Positions 37,434 to 46,086 of a DNA stretch of 64,000 nt are shown one piece after another (the first letter of the stretch is position 1; each line of letters begins with the position of its first letter). This stretch comes from JACMLD01 sp039919885 (GTDB taxonomy: Bacteria > Bacteroidota > Bacteroidia > Chitinophagales > Chitinophagaceae). The stretch is from the NCBI GenBank assembly GCA_039919885.1, contig JBDSEV010000005.1, positions 37,847 to 101,846 on the forward strand. The letters are read 5' to 3'. The notes under the pieces were generated by a model, which saw only the letters and a program-made list of their open reading frames with translations, did not search any database and was not told where the DNA came from. The position numbers were made by a program, and so were the translations under genes.

Positions 37434-37622
37434 TTAGGTGTTGTAGCGGAAAAGTGGGCTGTTCTTATTCACTGCGGGCGGAAGGCCATTTTCTTTTTTT
37501 ATTTCTGCCAGCTTTTTCTGTATAGCCATAGTGGCTTGCAGGTAACCAGATTTTTTACGCACCGTGCCGGATGTGTGTAAAACAGCAAATGGTCTTTGCT
37601 GACGTCCTTGTGTTGATTTCAT
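37434..37622 (-). CDS. Small basic protein, unknown
   Basis: From the Met at 37622 the product has 62 residues, starting MKSTQGRQQRPFAVLHTSGT. It is basic, with a helix AIQKKLAEIKKENGLPPA in the second half. There is no leader or metal motif. The Met 14 codons into the longest frame is preferred because the preceding part looks non-coding. Short, and no family is recognised, but its composition is protein-like. Confidence 0.5.
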   Translation of the reverse strand: MKSTQGRQQRPFAVLHTSGTVRKKSGYLQATMAIQKKLAEIKKENGLPPAVNKNSPLFRYNT

Positions 37623-37736
37623 AAATATTGGATTTGAAAAAATGTGCTGCCAACCCACCTCCATAACGGCAAAACCCGTTAAATAGTACTGCGCGGGGCC
37701 TGTGCACGTATTTTTTCCGTTACGGGCGGGCTGTTT

Positions 37737-38018
37737 TTATACTGCAATCACAATCCGGGGATGCTCATTCACCTCCGCCGCCCATTTATACAACAATTCA
37801 CTATCGATTGGCTCGTAGATCTCCTTTTTTTCCTGATCCGTGGGCAATTCTTTCATTGGCACCAGCAACAAGATTTGGGGATCGGTATAGTCATAATGAT
37901 TGTCTACGGTAAGTCCTATCACCTGCACAAACCGGTAACCACTGCTTTGTAAGTTATCGAGCGCTGTTGCAGTGAATGCTGTAGTGCCCGATCTGCCTTC
38001 CGCAATACCTTTACGCAT
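37737..38018 (-). CDS. Small soluble protein, unknown
   Basis: A 93-residue acidic protein starting MRKGIAEGRSGTTAFTATAL. A middle segment PQILLLVPMKELPTDQEKKE and the end LYKWAAEVNEHPRIVIAV suggest an alpha/beta fold. There is no leader or membrane segment. The function is unknown; it shares the strand with the small basic gene downstream. Confidence 0.55.
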   Translation of the reverse strand: MRKGIAEGRSGTTAFTATALDNLQSSGYRFVQVIGLTVDNHYDYTDPQILLLVPMKELPTDQEKKEIYEPIDSELLYKWAAEVNEHPRIVIAV

Positions 38019-38226
38019 AATAATTATTTTAACCTGTTTAAATAACAGCTACCCCACCATTAAGTTTAAAAAGCTGAAATTATCAATTGGGAGACGCGGG
38101 TTGCCGCCCCGCCGGGCACACTGGTAAAAAATCATTGCTTGAAAAAACATTTACCGCCCATTAATAACTAATTTTCAGCGTTCGCACGCACTTAACGCTT
38201 TAACATAAACAATCTCATTTTCCTGT

Positions 38227-39642
38227 ATGATGAACCTGCCTCAGAAAAGAATACGTTTTCTGCTGCTGCTGTTGTTTTGCGGCTTTGCTGTTGTTGCTCA
38301 AAAGTCGAAGGCAGATAGCCTCGTGAAATTACTGGCAACTACAAAGCCGGACACTAACCGGGTGCGACTGATGTGGCAGCTGGCAGGGGCCCTGAACATG
38401 TATAAACCGGACAGCGCGGTGCGGTTGTCGCAGCAGGCGGTTTACTTATCCAAAGAATTGAATTATCCTGGCGGTGAATCCAAATCATTGGGCGCGATGG
38501 CGAACGCTGTTATCAGTATGGGCAATTACCCCAGGGCGCTGGACTTGTATTTTCAAAAATTGCAACTAGACGAAAAGCAAAATATCCCCCGCGACCTGGC
38601 AAGTGTTTTAATGAACATCGGTATTGTGTATGTGCGGCAGGAAGAATTTGACAAAGCGCTGGATTATTATTACAAGGCGGACACGGTGATACGCCGTCAC
38701 CAGGTTGAGGAAATGAAATATTATGTGCTGCTCAACCTGGGCGATGTATACAACCGGCTTAACAACTCAGATTCTGCCTACCGTTATTTTAACCAGTCAC
38801 TGGAACTGGCAAAAGGCCTTAACGACACGGACCTGATTGCTGCATCTATGACGGGCCTTGGACACAGCTACCTCAAAATGCAAAATTACCAGGAATCGCT
38901 GGTGCACTACAAGGCCGCCATTGCAGGTTTGCGTGCGGTAAATGATGATGAGCTGCTTTGTGAGGCAACACTCGGACTGGCCGGGCTGTACCAGCAACTC
39001 AATAAAAATGATTCGGCTGTATGGTGGGCACAGCTATCGAAGGACATTGCAAAAAAAGATGGCTTCATATCGCTGCAACTGGAAGCGGTTGCTTTTCTAA
39101 CCCAACATTACCAGTCCGCCAAAAATATAGACAGTGCCTTTTCTTATGTGCGCGTGGAGCAGGAATTAAATGATTCCATTAACAGCAAAACCCGGATTAG
39201 GGAATCACAAATATTGTCTACCAACGAGAAATTACGACAATTGGAAATTGAAGAGAACAAAAGACTTGCCTTGAGGGAGCGCAATCAACAATTACAATTG
39301 CTTTTTATCGGCATATTTATCCCGGGCTTTTTTCTTTTTACACTTTTGCTGAGCCGAATAAAAATACATACCCGTATTATTAAAGTGCTGGGTATTCTTT
39401 CGCTGCTTATTTTGTTTGAATACCTCACCCTGCTGCTGCATCCCTATGTACTGGAGCTTACCCACCATACCCCCGTTTATGAAATCCTGATTTTTGTAGC
39501 CATTGCAGCCTTGCTAATCCCGGCCCACCACCGGCTAGAGCATTGGTTGATAAAAAAACTGACTACCAACAAAGTGCAAGAAACGAACGGCGGGATCCGG
39601 CTGATTACAAAGCGGATAAAAATTAAGAGACCATCTGCATGA
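38227..39642 (+). CDS. TPR-repeat protein with C-terminal membrane segments
   Basis: A 471-residue exported protein with a signal peptide (1-24, ending VVAQ) and about seven tetratricopeptide repeats (about residues 40-300; one is YPRALDLYFQKLQLDEKQN, another QESLVHYKAAIAGLRAVND). A coiled coil about 315-350 leads into three hydrophobic membrane segments (about 357-440) and a short basic end. Many Bacteroidota TPR sensor kinases have this N-terminal half, but no histidine-kinase or LuxR domain follows here. A role as a scaffold or a sensor without an output domain is likely. Confidence 0.8.
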   Translation: MMNLPQKRIRFLLLLLFCGFAVVAQKSKADSLVKLLATTKPDTNRVRLMWQLAGALNMYKPDSAVRLSQQAVYLSKELNYPGGESKSLGAMANAVISMGNYPRALDLYFQKLQLDEKQNIPRDLASVLMNIGIVYVRQEEFDKALDYYYKADTVIRRHQVEEMKYYVLLNLGDVYNRLNNSDSAYRYFNQSLELAKGLNDTDLIAASMTGLGHSYLKMQNYQESLVHYKAAIAGLRAVNDDELLCEATLGLAGLYQQLNKNDSAVWWAQLSKDIAKKDGFISLQLEAVAFLTQHYQSAKNIDSAFSYVRVEQELNDSINSKTRIRESQILSTNEKLRQLEIEENKRLALRERNQQLQLLFIGIFIPGFFLFTLLLSRIKIHTRIIKVLGILSLLILFEYLTLLLHPYVLELTHHTPVYEILIFVAIAALLIPAHHRLEHWLIKKLTTNKVQETNGGIRLITKRIKIKRPSA

Positions 39643-39687
39643 TCTCTTAAGTGTTGTAATTTATGGTGTACGAAGACTTGTAGAAAA

Positions 39688-39921
39688 TTATTTGGCCGGT
39701 GGTACGGCATTGGTACTTTTAACCGGCTTTGTATTCGCAGTATCCATTTTCGACGTGTCGGTGTTCAGCGGATCTGCAGTCGGGGCGGGAATTACCTGGG
39801 TGGCAGTGTCCGGTGCAGGCACTGTTTTTTCTTCCGCGCTGTTGTTGCAACTTGCTGCAATGGTGCAGATCAGCAATACCAGTAAAACAATTGAAAAAAC
39901 GGGTTTTGGTTGGGTGTTCAT
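39688..39921 (-). CDS. Small Pro/Thr-rich lipoprotein
   Basis: A 77-residue protein with a lipoprotein leader ending in the lipobox IAASC (Cys24 or 25), followed by a low-complexity tail rich in Asp, Thr, Pro and Lys (for example PAPDTATQVIPAPTADPLN). It probably sits on the membrane as a flexible tether. The opposite-strand frame of 81 codons is a shadow of its low-complexity sequence. Confidence 0.6.
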   Translation of the reverse strand: MNTQPKPVFSIVLLVLLICTIAASCNNSAEEKTVPAPDTATQVIPAPTADPLNTDTSKMDTANTKPVKSTNAVPPAK

Positions 39922-40074
39922 TTTTATAAATTTATAAGTTTAGCATTTAAGATACGATTTACAATGGAACAATAGCAAACCGCGCCGGAATTATTAAAAA
40001 TTTGATGCGGCGCAACACTGCATTCATTCCATCAAAAACAATTATATGGTGTTCGTTTTAAACCCCCATTTTTT

Positions 40075-41430
40075 ATGAAAGCAACTTATTTTTTTTGTTG
40101 TTTGATGTCTGTATGCCTCGCTAATGCGGCTCTTTGCCAGTCTGTTTATCATTTCAAATATAATTTTCATCAGCCAGAGGACAGCATTGGTTACGATGCA
40201 TTTTTTGTGCGGTATGATGACGGCAGCGGACTCTTGCGGGTACGTTACCTGTTGCCAGCTACCGGTGAAATTGTGTTGGTGGAAGCCGATGTGGAAGAAA
40301 GCTACCCCGGCGACACCCTGGCGGCCGGCAATAGTAACGGACCGTTGGTTTTACGCACGATTAATCCCAGGTTTATCATCGGCAACAACAGCATCCGATT
40401 CAATCCACCTTTTTTCCAGTTCGCGTACAATGCCGCCAGTGGTTTCCATGAGCCAGCTGGCGTTACGGCAGTCGAAAAAACGGTCGCCATGAGTCCGTCA
40501 ACTTCTTTTACTGCTGAACTGCTGACAAACGGCGGCCTGAATAAAACATTGGTCAGCGCATTTTTTAGCGAGGATGAGGATTTTTACACCAATCTTTTCC
40601 GACCAGGAACAAAAGGACTGACGGCAACAGAAAAAAACACCCGGCTTTACCTGCTGATTGTGGCAGATACACTGGACAAGGAAATTGGCGCTGCATGCAA
40701 ACTGGACATCGCGCGCACGTTGCAAACTTTTAAAGGGCTAACCGATACGCTTGGCATAAAGTTTCTCGCCAAAACAATCGCGGGTACTGACTACAGCAAA
40801 AAGAATGTTGAGCTGGCGATCAGCAACTTTTTAAAGCCGGCGCCGAGTGATATTGTTATTTTTTATTATTCTGGTCATGGCTTCCGGAAGCAGGAAGAAA
40901 ACCGGCGCTTTCCGTACATAAAGCTAAAAACAAATCATACCAGCAAACAGGATGTGTATGCAAACTCAATCAATATAGAAGATGTGTTTGCTTCCATCGT
41001 CAAAAAGCCATCCAGGCTGAATCTTGTGCTGAGTGATTGCTGCAACAGTGATATTGAAATCACCAACAGTACCGGCAGTAAACCGGGCAAAACAAAAGGC
41101 TCCGGGGTTAAATGGAACGAAGACAATTACCGGTCGCTTTTTCTAAACAAAACGCGCATGTCGGTGCTGGCTACGGCCGCAGACAACGGGCAGCGCGCTT
41201 GCAGCAAGAATGATTTTGGTAGTTTCTTTTCATTTTTTCTCACCACATCAATGGAAAATTATTGCAGCAATCTAAAAAGTAAAGTTAATTGGGACCTGGT
41301 ATTGCAAGACACAAAAACACAAACCATTTACAAGGCAAAACATACTTATTGCGATAAGCCTTATATACCGGAAAACATCTGCAACCAGTATCCGTATTAT
41401 AAAATTGTTTATGGAAGTGGTAATGAATAG
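40075..41430 (+). CDS. Secreted caspase-family protein (peptidase C14-like)
   Basis: A 451-residue protein with a signal peptide ending ALCQS (about 1-22). The N-terminal 150 residues are beta-rich and unknown. A caspase-like p20 domain follows with the His in YYSGHGF (His268) and the Cys in SDCCNSD (Cys323), the expected dyad; Asp321 is in the place of the usual Asp before Cys. The D-C-C-N-S-D version differs from the more common DACHSG. It is convergent with a second, larger caspase gene, separated by 19 bases. Export argues against a cytoplasmic cell-death effector. Confidence 0.85.
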   Translation: MKATYFFCCLMSVCLANAALCQSVYHFKYNFHQPEDSIGYDAFFVRYDDGSGLLRVRYLLPATGEIVLVEADVEESYPGDTLAAGNSNGPLVLRTINPRFIIGNNSIRFNPPFFQFAYNAASGFHEPAGVTAVEKTVAMSPSTSFTAELLTNGGLNKTLVSAFFSEDEDFYTNLFRPGTKGLTATEKNTRLYLLIVADTLDKEIGAACKLDIARTLQTFKGLTDTLGIKFLAKTIAGTDYSKKNVELAISNFLKPAPSDIVIFYYSGHGFRKQEENRRFPYIKLKTNHTSKQDVYANSINIEDVFASIVKKPSRLNLVLSDCCNSDIEITNSTGSKPGKTKGSGVKWNEDNYRSLFLNKTRMSVLATAADNGQRACSKNDFGSFFSFFLTTSMENYCSNLKSKVNWDLVLQDTKTQTIYKAKHTYCDKPYIPENICNQYPYYKIVYGSGNE

Positions 41431-41449
41431 TGCTGCACCAGCGCACTGC

Positions 41450-44400
41450 TTACTCAACTATATTTTTTACGTATTGCCGCACAGGAAAACGCTGCTGTAA
41501 GGCTGTCCACTTCAGCTGCTGACGGTATTTATTCCAGGTTGGATCAAACTTTAATACCCATCCATAATCAAATCCCTGTTCCATCGCCCTTTCCAGCCAT
41601 TTCCAGGCGGCGGCGCTATTGCCTGTTTTTGCATGAATGCCCGCAATCGTATACATCGTACCCGCATCGCCCGGGTTCGCCGCCAGGAAATCGATATAAA
41701 ATGCAAGTGCCTTTTTGGGCTGCCCCGACAGCAATAAAAGCCTTCCGTTCAGGTCAGCAATCCGGGGAACGCTGAAAAAATACCGCTGCTTTGCATCTTT
41801 TAATAAACTATTCGCTTCTGCAAAACGGCTTTCGTGGATATAATATTTTGCCATCAGCACCTGTTTATCGAGGTTAATCTCAATGCGCCGATACAATGAA
41901 TCCAACTGCGCTAACGCCTCGCTGTATCGGCCTGCACTGTCATAAATATCGATCAGCTTTATCCTGGTACTTGCATTACCTGGTTGAATGCCGGTGGATT
42001 TTTTATAATAAGAAGCCGCTTTTTCGTTCATGCCTTTCCAAACATAGAGGTCGCCAATCTTATAATTAATATTGGCTTGTAGTTCTTCCCCTGCACCCTG
42101 TAAAAGCGAGTCCGCCATTTGTAAGTTGTCAATGGCATCAGACAACGGATCCCGGATGCCCTGCGCAGGCGATATTTCCCCGGTTATTTCCACATCGGGA
42201 TTGTATGAAGGAGCTGGCGTTGCTCTACCAAATTCCAAACTATTTTTGCCCGACGGATCAGCGGCGGCGATACTGTACAAAAGCAGTCCCGCCTTGTAAT
42301 AATATTTCATTTCACCGGGGTAGCGTAATTTCATTCGCTCATAAAAACTATTCAGCGCTGCCAGGCCTGCTATAATCTGCAGCCCGCTGTAATTGCGGAT
42401 GATGTCCTCCGCGTCGTCGTACCGTTTTATTTCCTCCAGCATATTCCACAACCGGTAATACCCCCCCACAGCAAGTGGTTGCAGGGTAATGACTTGCCGG
42501 TATTGTGCTTCCGCCTCCGCATAATGATGCCATTGCTGGTACATCCTCCCGGCAAGGTAATTGTCGGCTGCCCTGATATATGCATATGATCTAAATTTTT
42601 CAGCGATACATACATCCTGCGCAGTATCACTTTTTGGTTTTTGCGCGTGGGTGTTGCTATATGCATTGAAAGCAGCGCTGTCGAGAAAACAATTGATGGC
42701 AAATTTGAAATTGATCTCGGCTTCCTGCCAGCGGTGTTGCTGGTATAGTAAAACACCCAGGTAATGAAATGCCAATGGATGTGTTTTATCCAGCGCAATG
42801 ACCTCCTTAAATTTTTTCTCCGCATTTTGCTTATTACCTTTATCGTAAGCCTGCATGGCCAATACAAATAAGCCCAGCACATCATTTTTGGAAACAGCAG
42901 TACTGTCAGCATAACACGATGGCTGGAGAACATAGCTTTCTAAATTGTTAGCAACGCCGTCCATATCAGTATCTGCAAATAAGGGCGCATGAAGACCCTG
43001 CTTTCTCTGTTGGGCTTCATAAAAAAAAGAATCTGCCATTGCGTATTGTGTTGTATTCAGAAACACGTAGGCGGCGCGTTCAAATGGTAGGTAATGGCGC
43101 GGATTGAAGACGATGCTTTTCCTGAACAATTCTTCTGCAGACAGTAACCTGCCCTGCTTTTCATTCAGCATTCCTTTATTGTTATATGCGCTTGTTAAGG
43201 ATGGCTGTAAATCAATGGCATGCTGTATTGCTACCATTGAACGGCCAAAGTTTTCTTTTTTTGTGTTGTATATCGCAGCGAGGTTGCTCCACGGAATAGC
43301 CCATTGCGGTGCGATCTGCGTAGCACGCAAAAAATATTTTTCTGCGGCCGCGGGTTGTTGCTTTAAAAAATACAACAAGCCCAGTTCATTGTTTATATAT
43401 GCTGCATTCTCTTCCAGCTTAAATGCTTGCTGTTGTTCCGCCAGCGCCGTATCAATTAATGCAACGGGGTTTTCTGCCGTTGGTATTTTTATACGGGCAG
43501 CAACCCCGGCAAAATAATGCAGCTTTATCAGTAGCAACTGGTACAAATAATTTTCCGGCGAGGTTAATTTTAAAGCCACTGCAAACATGGGCGGATAAAC
43601 ATCGTACCCGCTGTTCCTGCTATTGTAGTATCTTCTCCTCTCCAGTTCGGCAGCATCGCCTTCCAAAAATTGATTTATAATTTGCTGGCCACGGTCGCTT
43701 AGTACTACTGCCAGTTTATTGTTGAAGCGGTTCAGCGCGTCTTTGTTTTGGCGCAGCGTATTTTCAAGCTGACCGATGCGGTCCAGGTCTTGCGTAGCCT
43801 GCAAGCTGTCTGCGGCGTTGTTGGTAACCCGTTTGCGGACGCCAGCTTCCAGCATTCCCAAAGCAGCAAAGGAAATTTGATTTTTTTCTAATTTGCTCAA
43901 TGCGGGAAAGTCAATCAATTCTTCCGCTGGATTTTTTTGCAGCAAATTAAAAAACCAGGTTTGCGGCTGCGCCGGTAAAGGCTTCAATGCGCCCGCAGCC
44001 ATGGGTCCACGGTTCTCTCCCAGCACTACCGTCGCCGAACTGGTTTTTAAAGCCATCAAGGACACCTCATTTACATTTGCCAATTTAAAAACACTGTTTC
44101 CCCTAATTACCGGGCTTTGCTTCATTGCTTTTTGCGCAAGTAATCCATCCCCTGCTAAAGATGAATCCAGGTAATTTTTTATTTCGCTTACCGTAACTGT
44201 TTTATCATGGTTAACGTCGGCGAGCCCTTCAAGACCATTTACCAGGTAATATGAAAAAACACCTCTTCCCCCACCCCATCCTTCGTCTTCTGCAGACAAC
44301 TGGTCGGGCGCACAGGAAGTGATGCGAATTTCTTTGGTCTGTACAGCCCGCAGCTGATCACCGGCAAGATAAGTACCTCTGTAATCGTTGCCGGCGAGTT

Positions 44401-44929
44401 TACCTGAGTGACAGGCATCAGTAATCATTACCACTTTTGCATTCACCTTTACCGATAGTGTGTTGGCTATGTTATTGAGATCTTCAATCCGCACTGCATT
44501 GTTTATATAATTGTTGCGGGGCGTATTATAAGAAAGCAGGAACCCCAGCTTGTAGATAGTGCTGTTCTCCATATCACCATGACCCGAAAAATAAAAGTAA
44601 ACGAGGTCGTTTTGCTGGCAGGTATGCAGCAGCCAGTCGAGTGCATCATAAATTGCAGCGAACGTAGCCTGCTCATTGAGCAGCAGCCGGATGTTTTCTT
44701 CCGGCACCTGGCCGCCCGCTGCTGATTTAAGGAAATTGGAAAATACCAGCGCATCCTTATGTGCAAAATCAAGCTGTGGTATGCCTGTATTCTCATATTT
44801 TGAAATACCCACTACCACCGCATAAGTATGGGCACCTGCAGTTGTGTTTAACGACGTGGCGCCATTTCCCTGTGGAAAAGCTAGTTGCTGCAGTAATAAT
44901 GTAGATAGAAAAAGCAATACGCTTTTCAT
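41450..44929 (-). CDS. Secreted caspase-TPR protein with EF-hand-like motifs
   Basis: I start at 44929 (MKSVLLFLSTLLLQQLAFPQ), 1159 residues, because this Met opens a signal peptide. The caspase domain fills residues 30-260: His117 in FSGHGDM, Cys173 in TDACHSGK. An EF-hand-like loop DVNHDKTVTVSE (238-249) follows it. The middle is helical and polar, then about 12 TPR motifs occupy 480-1140, with an Asp-rich calcium-type segment DTDMDGVANN inside them. The layout resembles clan CD peptidases joined to TPR platforms for protein partners, here exported with possible calcium sensing. It faces the other caspase gene tail to tail; the two may share a signalling or proteolytic role. Confidence 0.85.
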   Translation of the reverse strand: MKSVLLFLSTLLLQQLAFPQGNGATSLNTTAGAHTYAVVVGISKYENTGIPQLDFAHKDALVFSNFLKSAAGGQVPEENIRLLLNEQATFAAIYDALDWLLHTCQQNDLVYFYFSGHGDMENSTIYKLGFLLSYNTPRNNYINNAVRIEDLNNIANTLSVKVNAKVVMITDACHSGKLAGNDYRGTYLAGDQLRAVQTKEIRITSCAPDQLSAEDEGWGGGRGVFSYYLVNGLEGLADVNHDKTVTVSEIKNYLDSSLAGDGLLAQKAMKQSPVIRGNSVFKLANVNEVSLMALKTSSATVVLGENRGPMAAGALKPLPAQPQTWFFNLLQKNPAEELIDFPALSKLEKNQISFAALGMLEAGVRKRVTNNAADSLQATQDLDRIGQLENTLRQNKDALNRFNNKLAVVLSDRGQQIINQFLEGDAAELERRRYYNSRNSGYDVYPPMFAVALKLTSPENYLYQLLLIKLHYFAGVAARIKIPTAENPVALIDTALAEQQQAFKLEENAAYINNELGLLYFLKQQPAAAEKYFLRATQIAPQWAIPWSNLAAIYNTKKENFGRSMVAIQHAIDLQPSLTSAYNNKGMLNEKQGRLLSAEELFRKSIVFNPRHYLPFERAAYVFLNTTQYAMADSFFYEAQQRKQGLHAPLFADTDMDGVANNLESYVLQPSCYADSTAVSKNDVLGLFVLAMQAYDKGNKQNAEKKFKEVIALDKTHPLAFHYLGVLLYQQHRWQEAEINFKFAINCFLDSAAFNAYSNTHAQKPKSDTAQDVCIAEKFRSYAYIRAADNYLAGRMYQQWHHYAEAEAQYRQVITLQPLAVGGYYRLWNMLEEIKRYDDAEDIIRNYSGLQIIAGLAALNSFYERMKLRYPGEMKYYYKAGLLLYSIAAADPSGKNSLEFGRATPAPSYNPDVEITGEISPAQGIRDPLSDAIDNLQMADSLLQGAGEELQANINYKIGDLYVWKGMNEKAASYYKKSTGIQPGNASTRIKLIDIYDSAGRYSEALAQLDSLYRRIEINLDKQVLMAKYYIHESRFAEANSLLKDAKQRYFFSVPRIADLNGRLLLLSGQPKKALAFYIDFLAANPGDAGTMYTIAGIHAKTGNSAAAWKWLERAMEQGFDYGWVLKFDPTWNKYRQQLKWTALQQRFPVRQYVKNIVE

Positions 44930-45138
44930 TGCGGCAGGTATTTCAATTGAAAGTCGGTTGCGGCAGGCACCGACAAACAAAGCGGTTAATTGTATTTTAA
45001 AGATAAGGGTTTTAGCAGGTATGAAACAACGCGGGGTAAAGGAACGCAGGTTAGTACCCTGCTCAGTGGTAGCGCAGCAAAACCAACCTATCGTTAACTG
45101 TAGTAGAATCAGCCCGTATTTTAATGCTTGCGCTAACG

Positions 45139-45166
45139 AAAGCCGTGCACCTCCGGGACGGCTTTT
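45139..45166 (+). terminator. Orphan hairpin with plus-strand T-tail
   Basis: An 8-bp stem (AAAGCCGT with ACGGCTTT) and an 11-base loop, followed by TTCTAC on the plus strand. No plus-strand gene lies upstream, so it may be the 3' end of an unannotated short RNA from the 44980-45166 space, or serve the convergent HlyIII gene on the minus strand weakly. Confidence 0.35.
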
Positions 45167-45187
45167 TCTACATGTAAGGACTCAATG

Positions 45188-45835
45188 TTAAACGGCCAGC
45201 AGTACCGCTACATAATGACAAACGGCTGCAGCCAGCACAAAGAAATGCCAGACTGCATGGTGCCAGCTGTATTTTTTCCATACATAAAATATAATACCAA
45301 TACTGTACAATGCGCCCCCGAGGATAATAAAAATGAGGACATCCGCCGGCAATGCTACAAAAAATCTGCGGCCGCCAGATACCAGTATCCATCCCATGGC
45401 AATGTAGATAATCAAAGAAATAACCTCAAAACGACCGGTAAAAAATACTTTGAAAAAAATACCCAGCAAAGTCAGTCCCCAAAGCACCGACAGCAAAGTT
45501 ATCCCGAATGCATTGTTAAGATAAATCAATAAAAAAGGGGTGTAGGTGCCAGCAATTAAAAAATAGATGCTGATGTGGTCAAAAATTTCCAGTACCCGTT
45601 TCACCTGCGGTTGTTGAAAACCGTGGTATAAAGTTGAAAAACTAAACAGCATCAAAAAACAAAAACCATAGATACTCGCCCCAACAATGCCAGGCACATT
45701 GGCATTCTTTGCAGCCAAAGCGGTAAGAATCGGGATGCTGATGATACCAAACAGCATTCCAAAAGCATGAATGATGCTGTGTACCAGTTCTTGTTTAAGG
45801 GTGAAAGGTGTATCTTTTGAATAAGGGTGCTCCAT
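45188..45835 (-). CDS. Hemolysin III/TrhA-family membrane protein
   Basis: The ATG at 45835 (MEHPYSKDTPFTLKQELVHS) gives 215 residues; the longer frame to 45964 contains a Cys-rich non-family leader. About seven membrane helices follow, with the PAQR/HlyIII signature: the early E-L-V-H-S-I-I-H-A, the central LFSFSTLYHGF, the IFDHISIYFLIAGTYTPFLL segment and the final HHAVWHFFVLAAAVCHY, whose His residues are metal ligands in this superfamily. Members affect membrane lipid homeostasis; the hemolysin name is historical. Confidence 0.92.
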   Translation of the reverse strand: MEHPYSKDTPFTLKQELVHSIIHAFGMLFGIISIPILTALAAKNANVPGIVGASIYGFCFLMLFSFSTLYHGFQQPQVKRVLEIFDHISIYFLIAGTYTPFLLIYLNNAFGITLLSVLWGLTLLGIFFKVFFTGRFEVISLIIYIAMGWILVSGGRRFFVALPADVLIFIILGGALYSIGIIFYVWKKYSWHHAVWHFFVLAAAVCHYVAVLLAV

Positions 45836-46086
45836 TGTACTGCTGCAATTTTCCACGCAAAGATAGGCCTGGTGCACCGCATGGACGCACCAATCTTGCT
45901 TGCTATTGCAGGGCCTGCAAAAATGATCTTGCGGTAGCTTTTTGCGAGCAATCAGTGCCGCCATACAGCGCGATCTTTATTTTCATAACGAACAAATGAA
46001 TTGATAAGTTAACAAAAAAACGGATAGCAAAAATTCACAGCAGCCAGGCATTTTTTTATTCTACGCCGTATGCCTATTTTCACGCC

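Noticed and set aside
39692..39937. Plus-strand frame opposite the small lipoprotein gene
   Set aside because: The minus frame has a lipobox and leader; the plus frame is a mirror with Val/Ser/Gly runs.
40075..44929. Caspase-based anti-phage defence island
   Set aside because: Both proteins carry signal peptides, and no sensor, cyclase or gasdermin-like pore gene is nearby.
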